The notes: generated from the letters alone by a model not told the origin. Counted from the stretch's first letter, positions 46,957-55,856 are shown. The stretch is DNA of 64,000 nt from Streptomyces sp. JH34 (GCF_029428875.1 NZ_JAJSOO010000001.1:3844001-3908000); one strand, 5' to 3'. Translations and numbers: made by a program.

Positions 46957-47616
46957 ATGTCTGACGCCACGCTGAACTCCGTCACGCAGGATCCGGACGA
47001 CTTCGCCGTCCAGATCGCGGACCAGATCAAGACGTTCATCGTCGCGGTGACCGAGGTGTCGAAGGCGGAGGAGCCCGAAGAGGCCGTTCCGGTCCTGCTC
47101 CTCCAGGTCTCCCAGCTCCTGCTGGCCGGCGGAAGGCTCGGCGCCTACGAGGACATCCTCCCGGACGAGCGCTACGAGCCGGACCTGGGCGCCGAACCCG
47201 ACGCCGACGGGCTGCGTGAGCGCTTCGCGGAGCTCCTGGAGCCCATCGACGTCTACTCCGAGGTCTTCGACCCGTACGAGCCGCGCAAGGCCCCCGTGCC
47301 CCACCGCATCTCCGACGACCTGGCCGACCTGGTCACGGACCTCGGGCACGGCCTCGCGCACTACGAGGCGGACCGCACGGCGGAGGCCATGTGGTGGTGG
47401 CAGTTCTCGTACTTCTCCAACTGGGGCTCCACCGCGTCGGCGTCCCTGCGCGCGCTCCAGTCGCTGATCGCCCACATCCGGCTGAACCAGCCGCTCCAGG
47501 AGCTCGACGGCCTGGACACGGACCAGGACCCGGGTGACGGGGACCTGGCCGAGGAGGCCGGGCGTGTGATGGCCGAGGAGATCGCCGGGCCGCTGGGCCT
47601 GCGCCCGGTCCGCTGA
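46957..47616 (+). CDS. DUF5063 domain-containing protein
   Basis: The 219-residue acidic protein contains DFAVQIADQIKTFIVAVTEVSKAEEPEEAVPVLLLQVSQLLLAGGRL. A segment with DVYSEVFDPYEP follows, then YEADRTAEAMWWWQFSYFSNWGSTASASLRALQSLI, matching the DUF5063 family found beside recR in Streptomyces. The conserved Trp cluster may form a binding surface. No catalytic motif is evident. ATG 46957 follows GGGAGGTCCCCTCG. Confidence 0.82.
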   Translation: MSDATLNSVTQDPDDFAVQIADQIKTFIVAVTEVSKAEEPEEAVPVLLLQVSQLLLAGGRLGAYEDILPDERYEPDLGAEPDADGLRERFAELLEPIDVYSEVFDPYEPRKAPVPHRISDDLADLVTDLGHGLAHYEADRTAEAMWWWQFSYFSNWGSTASASLRALQSLIAHIRLNQPLQELDGLDTDQDPGDGDLAEEAGRVMAEEIAGPLGLRPVR

Positions 47617-47986
47617 CAGACTCCTTCGACCGCCCTCGCACCCGGGCCCGCGACAGCTCCTGCGCCCCGTTCCGGGGCCTTCGGTCCCACGAACGGCTGT
47701 GTGCCGCCAAGCTTCCGTGACGCGGGTTGTCGCGTCCGTACGGCTGCCCGGTGCCTCTGTGCCACCCGTGCCGTACGTGCCCGCCGTGGCGCCCGCGACC
47801 GTTGTGTCCTGGGCCACAAACAGGCGTGCGGTGTGGGAGGAAGGGGCAGCAGCCAGGTACGAGCAGTTCGGGACGACGCTCGTACCGGGCGGTGGGCGGG
47901 ACATCTCACCATCCGGTACCGACGGGTCGATTCCGGACTGCTCGTTAAACTGAGCCGACCGCACCATTATTGAGCGAGGAGCGCAC
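47617..47986. promoter_or_regulatory. Intergenic region upstream of lysC
   Basis: These 370 bp hold no convincing gene. TTGTG-N8-CACAA (47802-47819) is a short inverted repeat. GAGCGAGGAGCGCAC before GTG 47987 is the lysC ribosome-binding site. The lysC-asd promoter is presumably here. No attenuator or lysine-riboswitch structure was recognised by eye. Confidence 0.4.
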
Positions 47987-49258
47987 GTGGGCCTTGTCGT
48001 GCAGAAGTACGGAGGCTCCTCCGTAGCCGATGCCGAAGGCATCAAGCGTGTCGCCAAGCGAGTCGTCGACGCCAAGAGGAACGGCAACCAGGTGGTTGTC
48101 GTGGTGTCCGCGATGGGCGACACGACGGACGAGTTGATCGATCTCGCCGAGCAGGTATCCCCGATGCCTGCCGGGCGTGAGTTCGACATGCTGCTGACCG
48201 CCGGAGAGCGGATCTCCATGGCCCTCCTGGCGATGGCGATCAAAAACCTGGGCCACGCGGCCCAGTCGTTCACGGGCAGCCAGGCCGGTGTCATCACCGA
48301 CTCGGTCCACAACAAAGCGCGCATCATCGATGTCACGCCCGGGCGCATCCGGACCTCGATCGACGAGGGCAACATCGCCATCGTCGCCGGGTTCCAGGGT
48401 GTGAGCCAGGAGGGCAAGAACATCACGACCCTCGGTCGCGGTGGCTCCGACACGACCGCTGTCGCGCTGGCCGCCGCGCTCGACGCCGAGGTCTGTGAGA
48501 TCTACACCGATGTGGACGGTGTCTTCACCGCCGACCCCCGGGTCGTGAAGAAGGCCCGGAAGATCGACTGGATCTCCTTCGAGGACATGCTGGAGCTGGC
48601 GGCGTCCGGCTCCAAGGTGCTGCTGCACCGCTGCGTCGAGTACGCACGCCGTTACAACATCCCGATCCACGTCCGCTCGTCCTTCTCCGGACTGCGCGGC
48701 ACCTGGGTCAGCAACGAGCCGCAAGGGGACCAGCAGGTGGAGCACGCCATCATCTCCGGAGTCGCCCACGACGTCTCCGAAGCCAAGGTCACGGTCGTCG
48801 GCGTTCCCGACAAGCCGGGCGAGGCCGCCGCGATCTTCCGCGCCATCGCGGACGCGGAGATCAACATGGACATGGTGGTGCAGAACGTCTCCGCCGCGTC
48901 GACCGGCCTGACGGACATCACGTTCACGCTGCCCAAGGCCGAGGGCCGCAAGGCCATCGACGCCCTGGAGCGGAACCGTGCCGGCATAGGGTTCGAGTCC
49001 CTGCGTTACGACGACCAGATCGCGAAGATCTCCCTCGTCGGCGCGGGCATGAAGACCAACCCCGGGGTCACCGCCGGCTTCTTCGAGGCGCTGTCCGACG
49101 TCGGGGTGAACATCGAGCTGATCTCGACGTCGGAGATCCGCATCTCGGTGGTCACGCGTGTCGACGACGTCAACGAGGCCGTGCGCGCCGTGCACACCGC
49201 CTTCGGCCTCGACAGCGACTCGGACGAGGCCGTCGTCTACGGGGGCACCGGCCGATGA
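47987..49258 (+). CDS. lysC: Aspartate kinase (alpha subunit; beta subunit from an internal start)
   Basis: LysC phosphorylates L-aspartate, the first step to lysine, threonine, methionine and diaminopimelate. The 423-residue protein begins MGLVVQKYGGSSVADAEGIKRVA and has FQGVSQEGKNITTLGRGGSDTTAVALAAAL. Its two ACT domains (about 265-420) contain SEAKVTVVGVPDKPGEAAAIF and ISTSEIRISVV. Codon 251 is GTG (48737) preceded by AAGGGGACCAGCAG, at the position of the known internal start of the beta subunit in Corynebacterium-type lysC genes. Its stop overlaps asd. Feedback inhibition by lysine plus threonine is typical of the family. Confidence 0.96.
   Translation: MGLVVQKYGGSSVADAEGIKRVAKRVVDAKRNGNQVVVVVSAMGDTTDELIDLAEQVSPMPAGREFDMLLTAGERISMALLAMAIKNLGHAAQSFTGSQAGVITDSVHNKARIIDVTPGRIRTSIDEGNIAIVAGFQGVSQEGKNITTLGRGGSDTTAVALAAALDAEVCEIYTDVDGVFTADPRVVKKARKIDWISFEDMLELAASGSKVLLHRCVEYARRYNIPIHVRSSFSGLRGTWVSNEPQGDQQVEHAIISGVAHDVSEAKVTVVGVPDKPGEAAAIFRAIADAEINMDMVVQNVSAASTGLTDITFTLPKAEGRKAIDALERNRAGIGFESLRYDDQIAKISLVGAGMKTNPGVTAGFFEALSDVGVNIELISTSEIRISVVTRVDDVNEAVRAVHTAFGLDSDSDEAVVYGGTGR
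48737..49258 (+). CDS. Aspartate kinase beta subunit, from an internal start in lysC
   Basis: GTG 48737 (codon 251) encodes VEHAIISGVAHDVSEAKVTVVG, aligned with the known Corynebacterium beta-subunit start. It has AAGGGGA nine bases upstream. The 173-residue product would be just the ACT-domain regulatory part, forming an alpha2beta2 enzyme. Use of this start is inferred. Confidence 0.6.
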   Translation: MEHAIISGVAHDVSEAKVTVVGVPDKPGEAAAIFRAIADAEINMDMVVQNVSAASTGLTDITFTLPKAEGRKAIDALERNRAGIGFESLRYDDQIAKISLVGAGMKTNPGVTAGFFEALSDVGVNIELISTSEIRISVVTRVDDVNEAVRAVHTAFGLDSDSDEAVVYGGTGR

Positions 49259-50319
49259 CAGGACGCCGCCCTTCGCTCGCGGTCGTCGGTGCGACCGGAG
49301 CGATCGGTGGCGTCATGCTCCAGATCCTCTCGCAGCACGCGGATGTCTGGGGCGAGGTCAGACTCATCGCCTCCCCGTGCGCGGCCGGCGCCAAGCTGGT
49401 CGTGCGCGGTGAGGAGGCCGAGGTCCTCGCGCTCTCCGAGGACGTGTTCGACGGGGTGGACGTGGCCCTGTTCCTGGTGCCGGACGAGGTGTCCGCGCAG
49501 TGGGGACCGGTCGCCGCCGCCCGGGGCGCCGTGGTCGTGGACGACTCGGCGGCCTTCCGGCTCGACGACGACGTTCCCCTCGTCGTCCCCGAGATCAATC
49601 CCCATGCCGTGCGGCGGAGGCCGCGCGGCATCGTCGCGTCGCCGAACTGCACGACGCTTTCGCTGATCGTCGCGGTCGGTGCCCTGCACGCCGAGTTCGG
49701 GCTGCGGGAGCTGATCGTCTCGTCGTACCAGGCGGTGAGCGGCGAGGGGCATGACGGTGTCGCCGCGCTCCGCGAGCAGCTCGCCCTGGTGGCGGGTACG
49801 GAGCTGGGCACACGGCCGGGGGACGTGCGCCGGGCGCTGGGTGACGGCGACAGGAGCCCCTTCGCCGCCCCCGTTGCGTTGAACGTGGTGCCGTGGGCCG
49901 GGACCGACGCCGGTGACGGCTGGTCCTCCGAGGAGCTGGCCATCCGCGCGGAGTGCCGGAAGGTGCTCGGCCTGCCGGACCTGAAGGTGACGGCGACCTG
50001 CGTGTACGTGCCCGTGGTCGCGACGCACTCCATGTCCGTGCACGCCCGCTTCGAGAACGAGGTGGACGTGGCCCGGGCGCACGAGGTCCTGGCGACCGCG
50101 CCCGGGGTGGTGCTCTTCGACAGCCCGGCCGCAGGGGACTTCCCCACACCGGCCGACGTCGTGGGCACCGACCCGACCTGGGTGGGCCGGGTGCGGCAGT
50201 CGATGGATGATCCACATGCCGTCGAAATGTTCATCTGCGGCGATAATCTCCGAAAAGGCGCGGCTCTCAATGTCGCTCAGATCGCCGAATCGGTGGCCGG
50301 GGAATTTACTCGTACCTGA
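49255..50319 (+). CDS. asd: Aspartate-semialdehyde dehydrogenase
   Basis: Asd reduces aspartyl phosphate with NADPH to aspartate semialdehyde. The 354-residue protein has GATGAIGGVMLQIL (NADP-binding), VVVDDSAAFRL, the catalytic Cys in SPNCTTLSL (about 132), and VVATHSMSVHARFE with the catalytic His and Arg region. The ATG overlaps the lysC stop (ATGA), giving strict coupling. Downstream of the stop is the promoter of the ECF sigma factor. Confidence 0.96.
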   Translation: MTGRRPSLAVVGATGAIGGVMLQILSQHADVWGEVRLIASPCAAGAKLVVRGEEAEVLALSEDVFDGVDVALFLVPDEVSAQWGPVAAARGAVVVDDSAAFRLDDDVPLVVPEINPHAVRRRPRGIVASPNCTTLSLIVAVGALHAEFGLRELIVSSYQAVSGEGHDGVAALREQLALVAGTELGTRPGDVRRALGDGDRSPFAAPVALNVVPWAGTDAGDGWSSEELAIRAECRKVLGLPDLKVTATCVYVPVVATHSMSVHARFENEVDVARAHEVLATAPGVVLFDSPAAGDFPTPADVVGTDPTWVGRVRQSMDDPHAVEMFICGDNLRKGAALNVAQIAESVAGEFTRT

Positions 50320-50370
50320 TCGAACCTGTTTTGTAGGATCTGTGTGCGCCCTGTGGGTAACTTGCCGGTC

Positions 50371-50393
50371 GGAACCCCTTGAGCTGGGGCGTT
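50371..50393 (+). promoter_or_regulatory. Candidate ECF-type promoter upstream of the sigma factor gene
   Basis: GGAAC and GTT lie 15 bp apart, resembling sigma-E-type promoters of Streptomyces (GGAAC-N15/16-GTT). It lies about 200 bp upstream of the sigma gene, which could then be autoregulated. A single weak match; confidence is low. Confidence 0.35.
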
Positions 50394-50591
50394 GGCATAT
50401 CCGACGATGATCTCCTGGCCCTCCGCAACCGCTCGGCGGATGCGACGCGTCTATGTCGTCACTTCTTGCATGGCTGGATGCGTTTTCGGGGCGTTTGGGG
50501 AAGAGCAGGTACGAATGAGGGCATGTCGCACAGCATCGATCGCGGTGCCGTACGCGTACAACCCTGACGGGGGGACGAGTGTCCAACTGGC

Positions 50592-51254
50592 GTGGCAGAG
50601 GTTCTCGACATCACAGTGGTGGGCCCGTTGCGAGGCGCTTCGGTGCGTCCGCTCCGGCGGCCCCGCGCAGCCGGCGGTATGCCGGTGATCGCGCCCATGC
50701 CCGCCGCTCGGCCGACCCGGCTGCCGTCGCAGCGCGAGGGCGCTGAGGAGGCGGTGGCGGCAGGAACGACGATCGACCATCTCACCGAGACCTACCGCGC
50801 GCACTACCGCTCGCTGCTGGGCCTCGCGGCGCTCCTGCTGGATGACACCGCGTCCTGCGAGGACGTGGTGCAGGAGGCGTTCATCCGTGTGCACTCGGCG
50901 CGAAACCGGGTGCGCGATCCGGAGAAGACGCTCGCCTACCTCCGCCAGACCGTGGTCAACCTGTCCCGTTCCGCGCTGCGTCGGCGCATCCTCGGACTGA
51001 AGCTCCTCTCCAAGCCGATGCCCGACATGGCGAGCGCGGAGGAGGGCGCGTACGACCAGTTGGAACGGGACGCGCTGATCAAGGCGATGAAGGGGCTGCA
51101 GCGACGCCAGCGCGAGGTGCTGGTGCTGCGTTACTTCTCGGACATGACGGAGGCCCAGGTCGCGGAGACGCTGGGGATATCGCTCGGTTCGGTGAAGGCG
51201 TACGGCTCCCGGGGTATCGCCGCTCTGCGCGTCGTGATGGAGGCGCAGGCATGA
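50592..51254 (+). CDS. ECF-type RNA polymerase sigma factor
   Basis: The 220-residue sigma factor has region 2 (about 60-120; TYRAHYRSLLGLAALLLDDTASCEDVVQEAFIRVH) and region 4 (about 165-215; LQRRQREVLVLRYFSDMTEAQVAETLGISLGSVKAYGSRGIAALR). It has a 50-residue N-terminal extension rich in Arg and Pro. The start at GTG 50592 is uncertain; ATG 50679 is an alternative. The stop overlaps the downstream gene (ATGA), so that protein is a probable co-regulator. The regulon is unknown. Confidence 0.9.
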   Translation: MAEVLDITVVGPLRGASVRPLRRPRAAGGMPVIAPMPAARPTRLPSQREGAEEAVAAGTTIDHLTETYRAHYRSLLGLAALLLDDTASCEDVVQEAFIRVHSARNRVRDPEKTLAYLRQTVVNLSRSALRRRILGLKLLSKPMPDMASAEEGAYDQLERDALIKAMKGLQRRQREVLVLRYFSDMTEAQVAETLGISLGSVKAYGSRGIAALRVVMEAQA

Positions 51255-52750
51255 GCGGTCCCGAGCACAGGCACGACGATGACCGGACTGGAAACGGAAT
51301 TGTGAACCACGGGCCGGAGCACACCCCGAACACCGATCCGGAGCAGGACGGTGAAAGGACGCAGGACGCGGTCGACGGAGCGGAGGCCGCCTCAGGGCCC
51401 ACCGCCCCACGGGCGGTCTCGGACACCTCTGAGCTGGGTGCCGACAGGTCGGACGGTGACGACGGGGGCACGCATGACCCGGGCGCGCATGACCAGGGCA
51501 CGCACGACCCGGGCACGTACGAGCCGCACGGTCACGACTCGGGTGATCGTGAGTCGGGGGCGCACGACTTCGATGCTCGTGACCCGGCGGACGGTGCTGC
51601 CGCTGTGTCCGGTGGCGGCACGCTGACCGAGCTCTTCGGCGGCGGGGGGGCGGGTCAGGCCGGCGGTGCGTCCGCGAACTCCACAAACTCCTTCGGGGGC
51701 TTCGGGGGCTCCGCGAATTCTGCGGGCTCCGGCGATGAGGACATGGACGAGGTCGCGCTGCGCGCCCTGCTGCGCGGCGCTGTAGGGGGTCTCGAGCCCT
51801 CGGACGGCACCCTCGACCATCTGCACCGCGCGGTGCCCGCCAGGCGCGCCAGGCGGCGACAGGGCGTGGTGGGGGCCGCCGCAGCGGCTCTGCTGATCGG
51901 GACGGCCGTCCCCGCGTTCGTCCATGTGGCGAACTCGGACGGTTCCGTCGCGGCCAACCCGGCCATCGCCGGCCACGGCCAGCAGGCCCAGGGAGGCAGC
52001 GGCGAGGAAGCGGGTGGTGAAGCCGACGGCGGAAGGACGGCCGGGCCCGCGGACCCCCGGAGCGAGGGATCCGAGGGCGAGGCGGGCGACTCCGCCTCTC
52101 CGTCACGAGGATCGGAACCCGGTGCCGGGAGCAGCGGGAACACGGGCCAGGACGACCCCCCGGGCTCCGACAAGGCCGTCAGCACGGCCTGCGAACCCGA
52201 CCAGCTCGGGATCGCCTCCGCCCAGGCCGGCGCGGCCGGTGCGGACGGCACGGTGTACGGAACCTTCAGGATCGCGAATGTCTCCGGCAACGCCTGCTCG
52301 GTGACCAGCAACGGCACCGTGGGCTTCCAGGCGGCGGGCGCTGCCGACCCGCTGAAGATCACCGTCGTGCAGCACACCGCCGGCGATCCCGCGGGCGGGC
52401 TGCCCGACCCGTCGACGGAGCCGGGAGCCGTGTTCCTGAAGCCGACGATGACGTACGAGGTGCGCTTCGCGTGGGTGCCGTCCGCCACCTGCCCGACCAC
52501 CGGCGGTTCTCCGAGTCCGACGCCCACCGACGGCGTCGGGAGCGGTGCCGGAGGCGGTAGCGAGGGCACGGGGGGCGACGCGGGGACGACGGACGTGACG
52601 ACGCAGTTCGGCAGTGCGGACGAGGGCCCGGCTGACGGCAGCATCGCGGTCACCCACACTCCGGAGGCGGGTGCGCCGACGGCGGAGACCACGATCGCCA
52701 ACGCGTGCGCGGGCACGATCTACCGCACAGGCGTACTGAACGCCTCGTAG
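51251..52750 (+). CDS. Membrane partner of the ECF sigma factor, with acidic His/Asp/Gly repeats
   Basis: The 499-residue protein is coupled to the sigma factor by ATGA overlap. It has a disordered, His/Asp/Gly-rich N-terminus with repeats of the type HDPG(A/T)(H/Y) (about 75-115) and a conserved DEDMDEVALRALLRGAVGGLEPSDGTLDHLHRAVPARRARRRQG segment resembling the conserved pre-TM part of actinobacterial regulators. One TM helix lies near 215-232 (VVGAAAAALLIGTAVPAFVH). An extracellular domain with Cys pairs (CEPDQLGIA, CSVTSNGT, CPTTGG, CAGTI) completes it. No classic HxxxCxxC zinc-binding anti-sigma motif is seen. It may still sense envelope state and control the sigma factor. Confidence 0.8.
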   Translation: MSGPEHRHDDDRTGNGIVNHGPEHTPNTDPEQDGERTQDAVDGAEAASGPTAPRAVSDTSELGADRSDGDDGGTHDPGAHDQGTHDPGTYEPHGHDSGDRESGAHDFDARDPADGAAAVSGGGTLTELFGGGGAGQAGGASANSTNSFGGFGGSANSAGSGDEDMDEVALRALLRGAVGGLEPSDGTLDHLHRAVPARRARRRQGVVGAAAAALLIGTAVPAFVHVANSDGSVAANPAIAGHGQQAQGGSGEEAGGEADGGRTAGPADPRSEGSEGEAGDSASPSRGSEPGAGSSGNTGQDDPPGSDKAVSTACEPDQLGIASAQAGAAGADGTVYGTFRIANVSGNACSVTSNGTVGFQAAGAADPLKITVVQHTAGDPAGGLPDPSTEPGAVFLKPTMTYEVRFAWVPSATCPTTGGSPSPTPTDGVGSGAGGGSEGTGGDAGTTDVTTQFGSADEGPADGSIAVTHTPEAGAPTAETTIANACAGTIYRTGVLNAS

Positions 52751-53109
52751 CCTCCATAGCTACTCGCAGCCTCGTGTGCGTACTTGGCCGCGGATGCGGC
52801 CGCGACGACGGACCCGGACGGATCTCCGGCCACGGACGGGGCGCGGCGACGGACGGGGCGCGGCGACGGACGGGGCGCGGCGACGGACGGATCGTGGCCA
52901 CGGCGACCGGGCGGGGCGAGGACACGGGCGCCGACGGGGCGAGGCCGGGGCGAGGACACGGGCGCGGACGGGTTGCCGCGGCCGACTGGTGCCGGACCGC
53001 GGATACGGCAAGGGCCCGCCGGGAACTTCCGGGTTCCGGCGGGCCCCTGCCCGCGTCCGTGGATGTGGACCGTGTGTTCGTGTCCGCCCGTGCCCCTCGG
53101 GGAGCTCCG
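52751..53109. repeat. GC-rich tandem-repeat region between the sigma operon and SURF1
   Basis: This 359-bp gap has no gene. A 17-bp unit (ACGGACGGGGCGCGGCG) is repeated three and a half times at 52832-52890. GGGGCGAGGACACGGGCGC is repeated at 52913-52931 and 52947-52965, 34 bp apart. A strong stem (GGGCCCGCCGG...CCGGCGGGCCC, 53012-53046) then forms a probable terminator for both neighbours. These look like slippage-prone minisatellites. Confidence 0.75.
53012..53046. terminator. Terminator between the sigma operon and SURF1
   Basis: GGGCCCGCCGG and CCGGCGGGCCC pair with an extra AAC/GTT, and a short loop of five bases separates them. It lies between convergent genes. Confidence 0.7.
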
Positions 53110-53940
53110 TCAGTCGGCGTCGGCCGCGAGTCCCAGCTGTACGTCGCGAGCCGCCTCCGCCTCACGGCGCACGAGGCGGAACCACATGAAGAGCACGAAC
53201 CCGCCGAAGACGAACCACTCGCCGGTGTAGCCGAGGTTCTGGAAGGCCTTCAGGTCGAGCCCGCTGCCCTGCGCGGCCGCCGCGGGCACCGGCTTCAAGC
53301 CGCCGCCCGTGCCCCCGGCCTCCGGCTCGGGCAGAGTCACCCAGGCGTCGTAGACGTCGTACGGAACGAGGTTGACGAGGGAGGCCGCGCTGATCATGCC
53401 CAGCTGCCCCTCGGGGAGTCCGCCACTGACGTCGACGCCGGTGGTGCCGCTGTTCTCGGAGGCCTGCAGATCGCCGGTCACGGTGACCTCGCCGGCCGGC
53501 GCGGCCGGCACCCGGGTGCTGCCCGGGGCACCGGCCAGCCAGCCCCGCACGACGGGCAGCGCCTTGCCGCTGTCCGTACGCAGCAGATTCAGCACGTAGA
53601 AGCCGTCACGGTCGTCGAGCTCGCGGCCGGGGACCAGGAACTGGTCGGCGTACGTCCCCGTCGCCACGGCCGGGCGGCCGGAGGTATCCGTGCTCACGGG
53701 GAGCAGGTCGGCGAGGGGCTTCGGGGAGCGGGTGCCCGGATCGGGGCGCTCCTCGGCCTTCTCGTGCGTCTGCACGCGGTCCTCGAAACGACCGAGCTGC
53801 CAGGTGCCCATGAGCACGCAGAACGGGATGGCCAGCACGACGAAGAGGTTGATCCCCCACCATCGCGGAGTCAGCAGGAACCGGTACACCCCTCCACGGT
53901 ACGGTTCCCCGCTCCGGGCCCCCGGAGCGGGGTGCACCAT
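53110..53940 (-). CDS. SURF1 family cytochrome-oxidase assembly protein
   Basis: The 276-residue protein has the SURF1 layout: TM1 near residues 25-45 (GINLFVVLAIPFCVLMGTWQLGRFEDRV), an extracytoplasmic domain with PVVRGWLAG and VTVTGDLQASE, and TM2 near 240-260 (EWFVFGGFVLFMWFRL). SURF1 helps insert haem a into terminal oxidase. ATG 53940 is used; GTG 53889 (VYRFLLTPRWWG) is the usual family start but lies directly on a GGAGGGG sequence. It is 11 bp after the S9 peptidase stop and may be co-transcribed with it. Confidence 0.87.
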   Translation of the reverse strand: MVHPAPGARSGEPYRGGVYRFLLTPRWWGINLFVVLAIPFCVLMGTWQLGRFEDRVQTHEKAEERPDPGTRSPKPLADLLPVSTDTSGRPAVATGTYADQFLVPGRELDDRDGFYVLNLLRTDSGKALPVVRGWLAGAPGSTRVPAAPAGEVTVTGDLQASENSGTTGVDVSGGLPEGQLGMISAASLVNLVPYDVYDAWVTLPEPEAGGTGGGLKPVPAAAAQGSGLDLKAFQNLGYTGEWFVFGGFVLFMWFRLVRREAEAARDVQLGLAADAD

Positions 53941-53951
53941 TTATCCAGGCC

Positions 53952-55856
53952 TTACGCCGTCGGCCTCGCTTCCTCCCCGCCCTTCCTGCCGGTCTTTCCC
54001 GGGCCGTCACCGCGGCCTTCGTCCCGGCCGCCGACCGGCGCCTGCCCGAGGTGGCGCAGCGCGAAGTCCAGCTCCAGCCGTACCTGCTTGATCCGCTCCT
54101 CCACGACGAGCGAGCCGTGCCCCGCGTCGTAGCGGTACACCTCGTGGACGGCGTCACGGGCGGCGAGGCGGTCCACGTAGTTCTCCACCTGACGGATGGG
54201 GCAGCGTGGGTCGTTGACGCCGGCGGAGATGTAGACCGGGGCGCGCACGGCGTCCACGTAGGTCAGCGGGGACGAGGCCTCGAAGCGCTCGGGCACCTCC
54301 TCCGGGGTACCGCCCAGCAACGTGCGGTCCATCGCCTTCAGCGCCTCCATCTCGTCGTGATAGGCGGTGACGTAGTCGGCGACCGGGACCGCCGCCAGTC
54401 CGAGGGCCCAGGCCTCCGGCTGCGTACCCAGGCCGAGCAGTGTCAGATAGCCACCCCATGAGCCACCGGCCAGCACCAGCCGCTCCGGGTCCGCGAGCCC
54501 GGACTTCACCGCCCAGTCCCGGACGGCCGCGATGTCCTCGAGCTCGATCAGCCCGACCCGGTGCTTGAGCGCGTCGGTCCAGGCGCGGCCGTACCCCGTC
54601 GAGCCGCGGTAGTTGACCCGCACGACGGCGAAGCCATGGTCCACCCACGCGGCGGGACCCGACGCGAAGGCGTCGCTGTCGTGCCAGGTGGGCCCACCGT
54701 GTATCTCGAAGACCGTGGGGAACGGGCCGTCGCCGGTGGCCGGGGTCTGCACCAGGGCGTGGACGCGGCCTCCGGGGCCGTCCACCCAGGCGTCCCGGAC
54801 CGGCACCGACGCCGGAGCCTTCGCACCCGGCGGGTCGAGCACGACGGAGCCCGCGGTGGAGCGCACGGCGGGCGGCTGCGCGGCCGACGACCACAGGTAC
54901 TCCACCGTGCCGTCCGGACGGGCCGTGGCGCCCGACACCGTCCCGGCGGGGGTCTCGACCCTGACGGGCCCCGCGGTGCCCGGCTCGTAGCGCCACAGCT
55001 CGCTGCGGGCCTCGAAGCTGTGCTCGATCAGCAGCGCGGAGCCGTCCGGATACCACTCCGCTCCCGCGTCACCGGGCAGATCGACCGGCAGGTCCGTCTG
55101 CGTCCCCGCCACCGGGTCCCAGATCATCGGCTCCCACCGTCCGCGCCGCTGATGCCCCACCAGCAGCCGGGTGTCACCCGCCACAGGTGCGAAGCCGAGC
55201 ACCGACAGGCCCAGCTCCTTCGTTCCGCCCTCGGTGTCGTCCAGCTCGGCGACCGTCGAACCGTCGGGGCGCACCACCCGCAGCGCGGAGTGCATCGCGT
55301 CGCCGTGCTCCGTGTGTTCCAGGGCGATCAGTGTTCCGTCGTGGGAGAGGTCACCGACCCCGGCGGACTCACGGTGCTGGTAGATCTCGACGGGTTCCGC
55401 CCCCGGGGACACCAGGTGCACGGTCGTGCCGTCCTCGTCGGTCGACCGGCCGACCACAGCCGTGCCGTCACGGCCGATCGCGAGGCCCGCCGGATAGGAC
55501 GGCTCCAGGCCGGGCGCGGCCGCCTCGTCCGCACCGCCGTCGAAGGGCTGCCGCATCCACACGCCGAACTCGTCGCCGTCGGTGTCGGCGAACCACCAGA
55601 CGGTCCGGCCGTCCGGCGTCAGCACGCCGTCGGTCGTCCCGTTGGGCCGGTCCGTGACCTGCCGCTGCTTCCCGGTCGCCCGGTCCCAGGCGTACAGCTC
55701 GTACGTCCCGGTGGCGTTGGAGACGAAGAGCGCGCGGTCGGGAGCGTCCTCGGCCCAGTCGGGCAGGGACACGCGCGCAGCGCGGAAACGCTGCTCCCAC
55801 TGCGGCGGCTCCTGCTCCCGCTCCGGTACGGACGCGTCGTTCTGTGTGTCGCTCAT
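53952..55856 (-). CDS. S9 family peptidase (prolyl-oligopeptidase-like)
   Basis: The 634-residue serine peptidase has an N-terminal beta-propeller region (about 1-370; WDRATGKQRQVTDRP and LFVSNATGTYELYAWD), then an alpha/beta hydrolase domain with GGSWGGY (nucleophile Ser466), GVNDPRCPI for the catalytic Asp, and DAGHGSLVVEERI for the His. No signal peptide is apparent. ATG 55856 follows GGATGGGGGC. Such enzymes cleave small peptides. It is upstream of SURF1 in the same direction and divergent from the methyltransferase. Confidence 0.92.
   Translation of the reverse strand: MSDTQNDASVPEREQEPPQWEQRFRAARVSLPDWAEDAPDRALFVSNATGTYELYAWDRATGKQRQVTDRPNGTTDGVLTPDGRTVWWFADTDGDEFGVWMRQPFDGGADEAAAPGLEPSYPAGLAIGRDGTAVVGRSTDEDGTTVHLVSPGAEPVEIYQHRESAGVGDLSHDGTLIALEHTEHGDAMHSALRVVRPDGSTVAELDDTEGGTKELGLSVLGFAPVAGDTRLLVGHQRRGRWEPMIWDPVAGTQTDLPVDLPGDAGAEWYPDGSALLIEHSFEARSELWRYEPGTAGPVRVETPAGTVSGATARPDGTVEYLWSSAAQPPAVRSTAGSVVLDPPGAKAPASVPVRDAWVDGPGGRVHALVQTPATGDGPFPTVFEIHGGPTWHDSDAFASGPAAWVDHGFAVVRVNYRGSTGYGRAWTDALKHRVGLIELEDIAAVRDWAVKSGLADPERLVLAGGSWGGYLTLLGLGTQPEAWALGLAAVPVADYVTAYHDEMEALKAMDRTLLGGTPEEVPERFEASSPLTYVDAVRAPVYISAGVNDPRCPIRQVENYVDRLAARDAVHEVYRYDAGHGSLVVEERIKQVRLELDFALRHLGQAPVGGRDEGRGDGPGKTGRKGGEEARPTA

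Noticed and set aside
47699..47973. Small frames of 70-90 codons upstream of lysC
   Set aside because: Three overlapping frames with no ribosome-binding site or family features; more likely untranslated leader DNA.
52832..52965. Tandem repeats as a CRISPR array
   Set aside because: Units are only 17-19 bp, back to back without unique spacers, and no cas genes are present.
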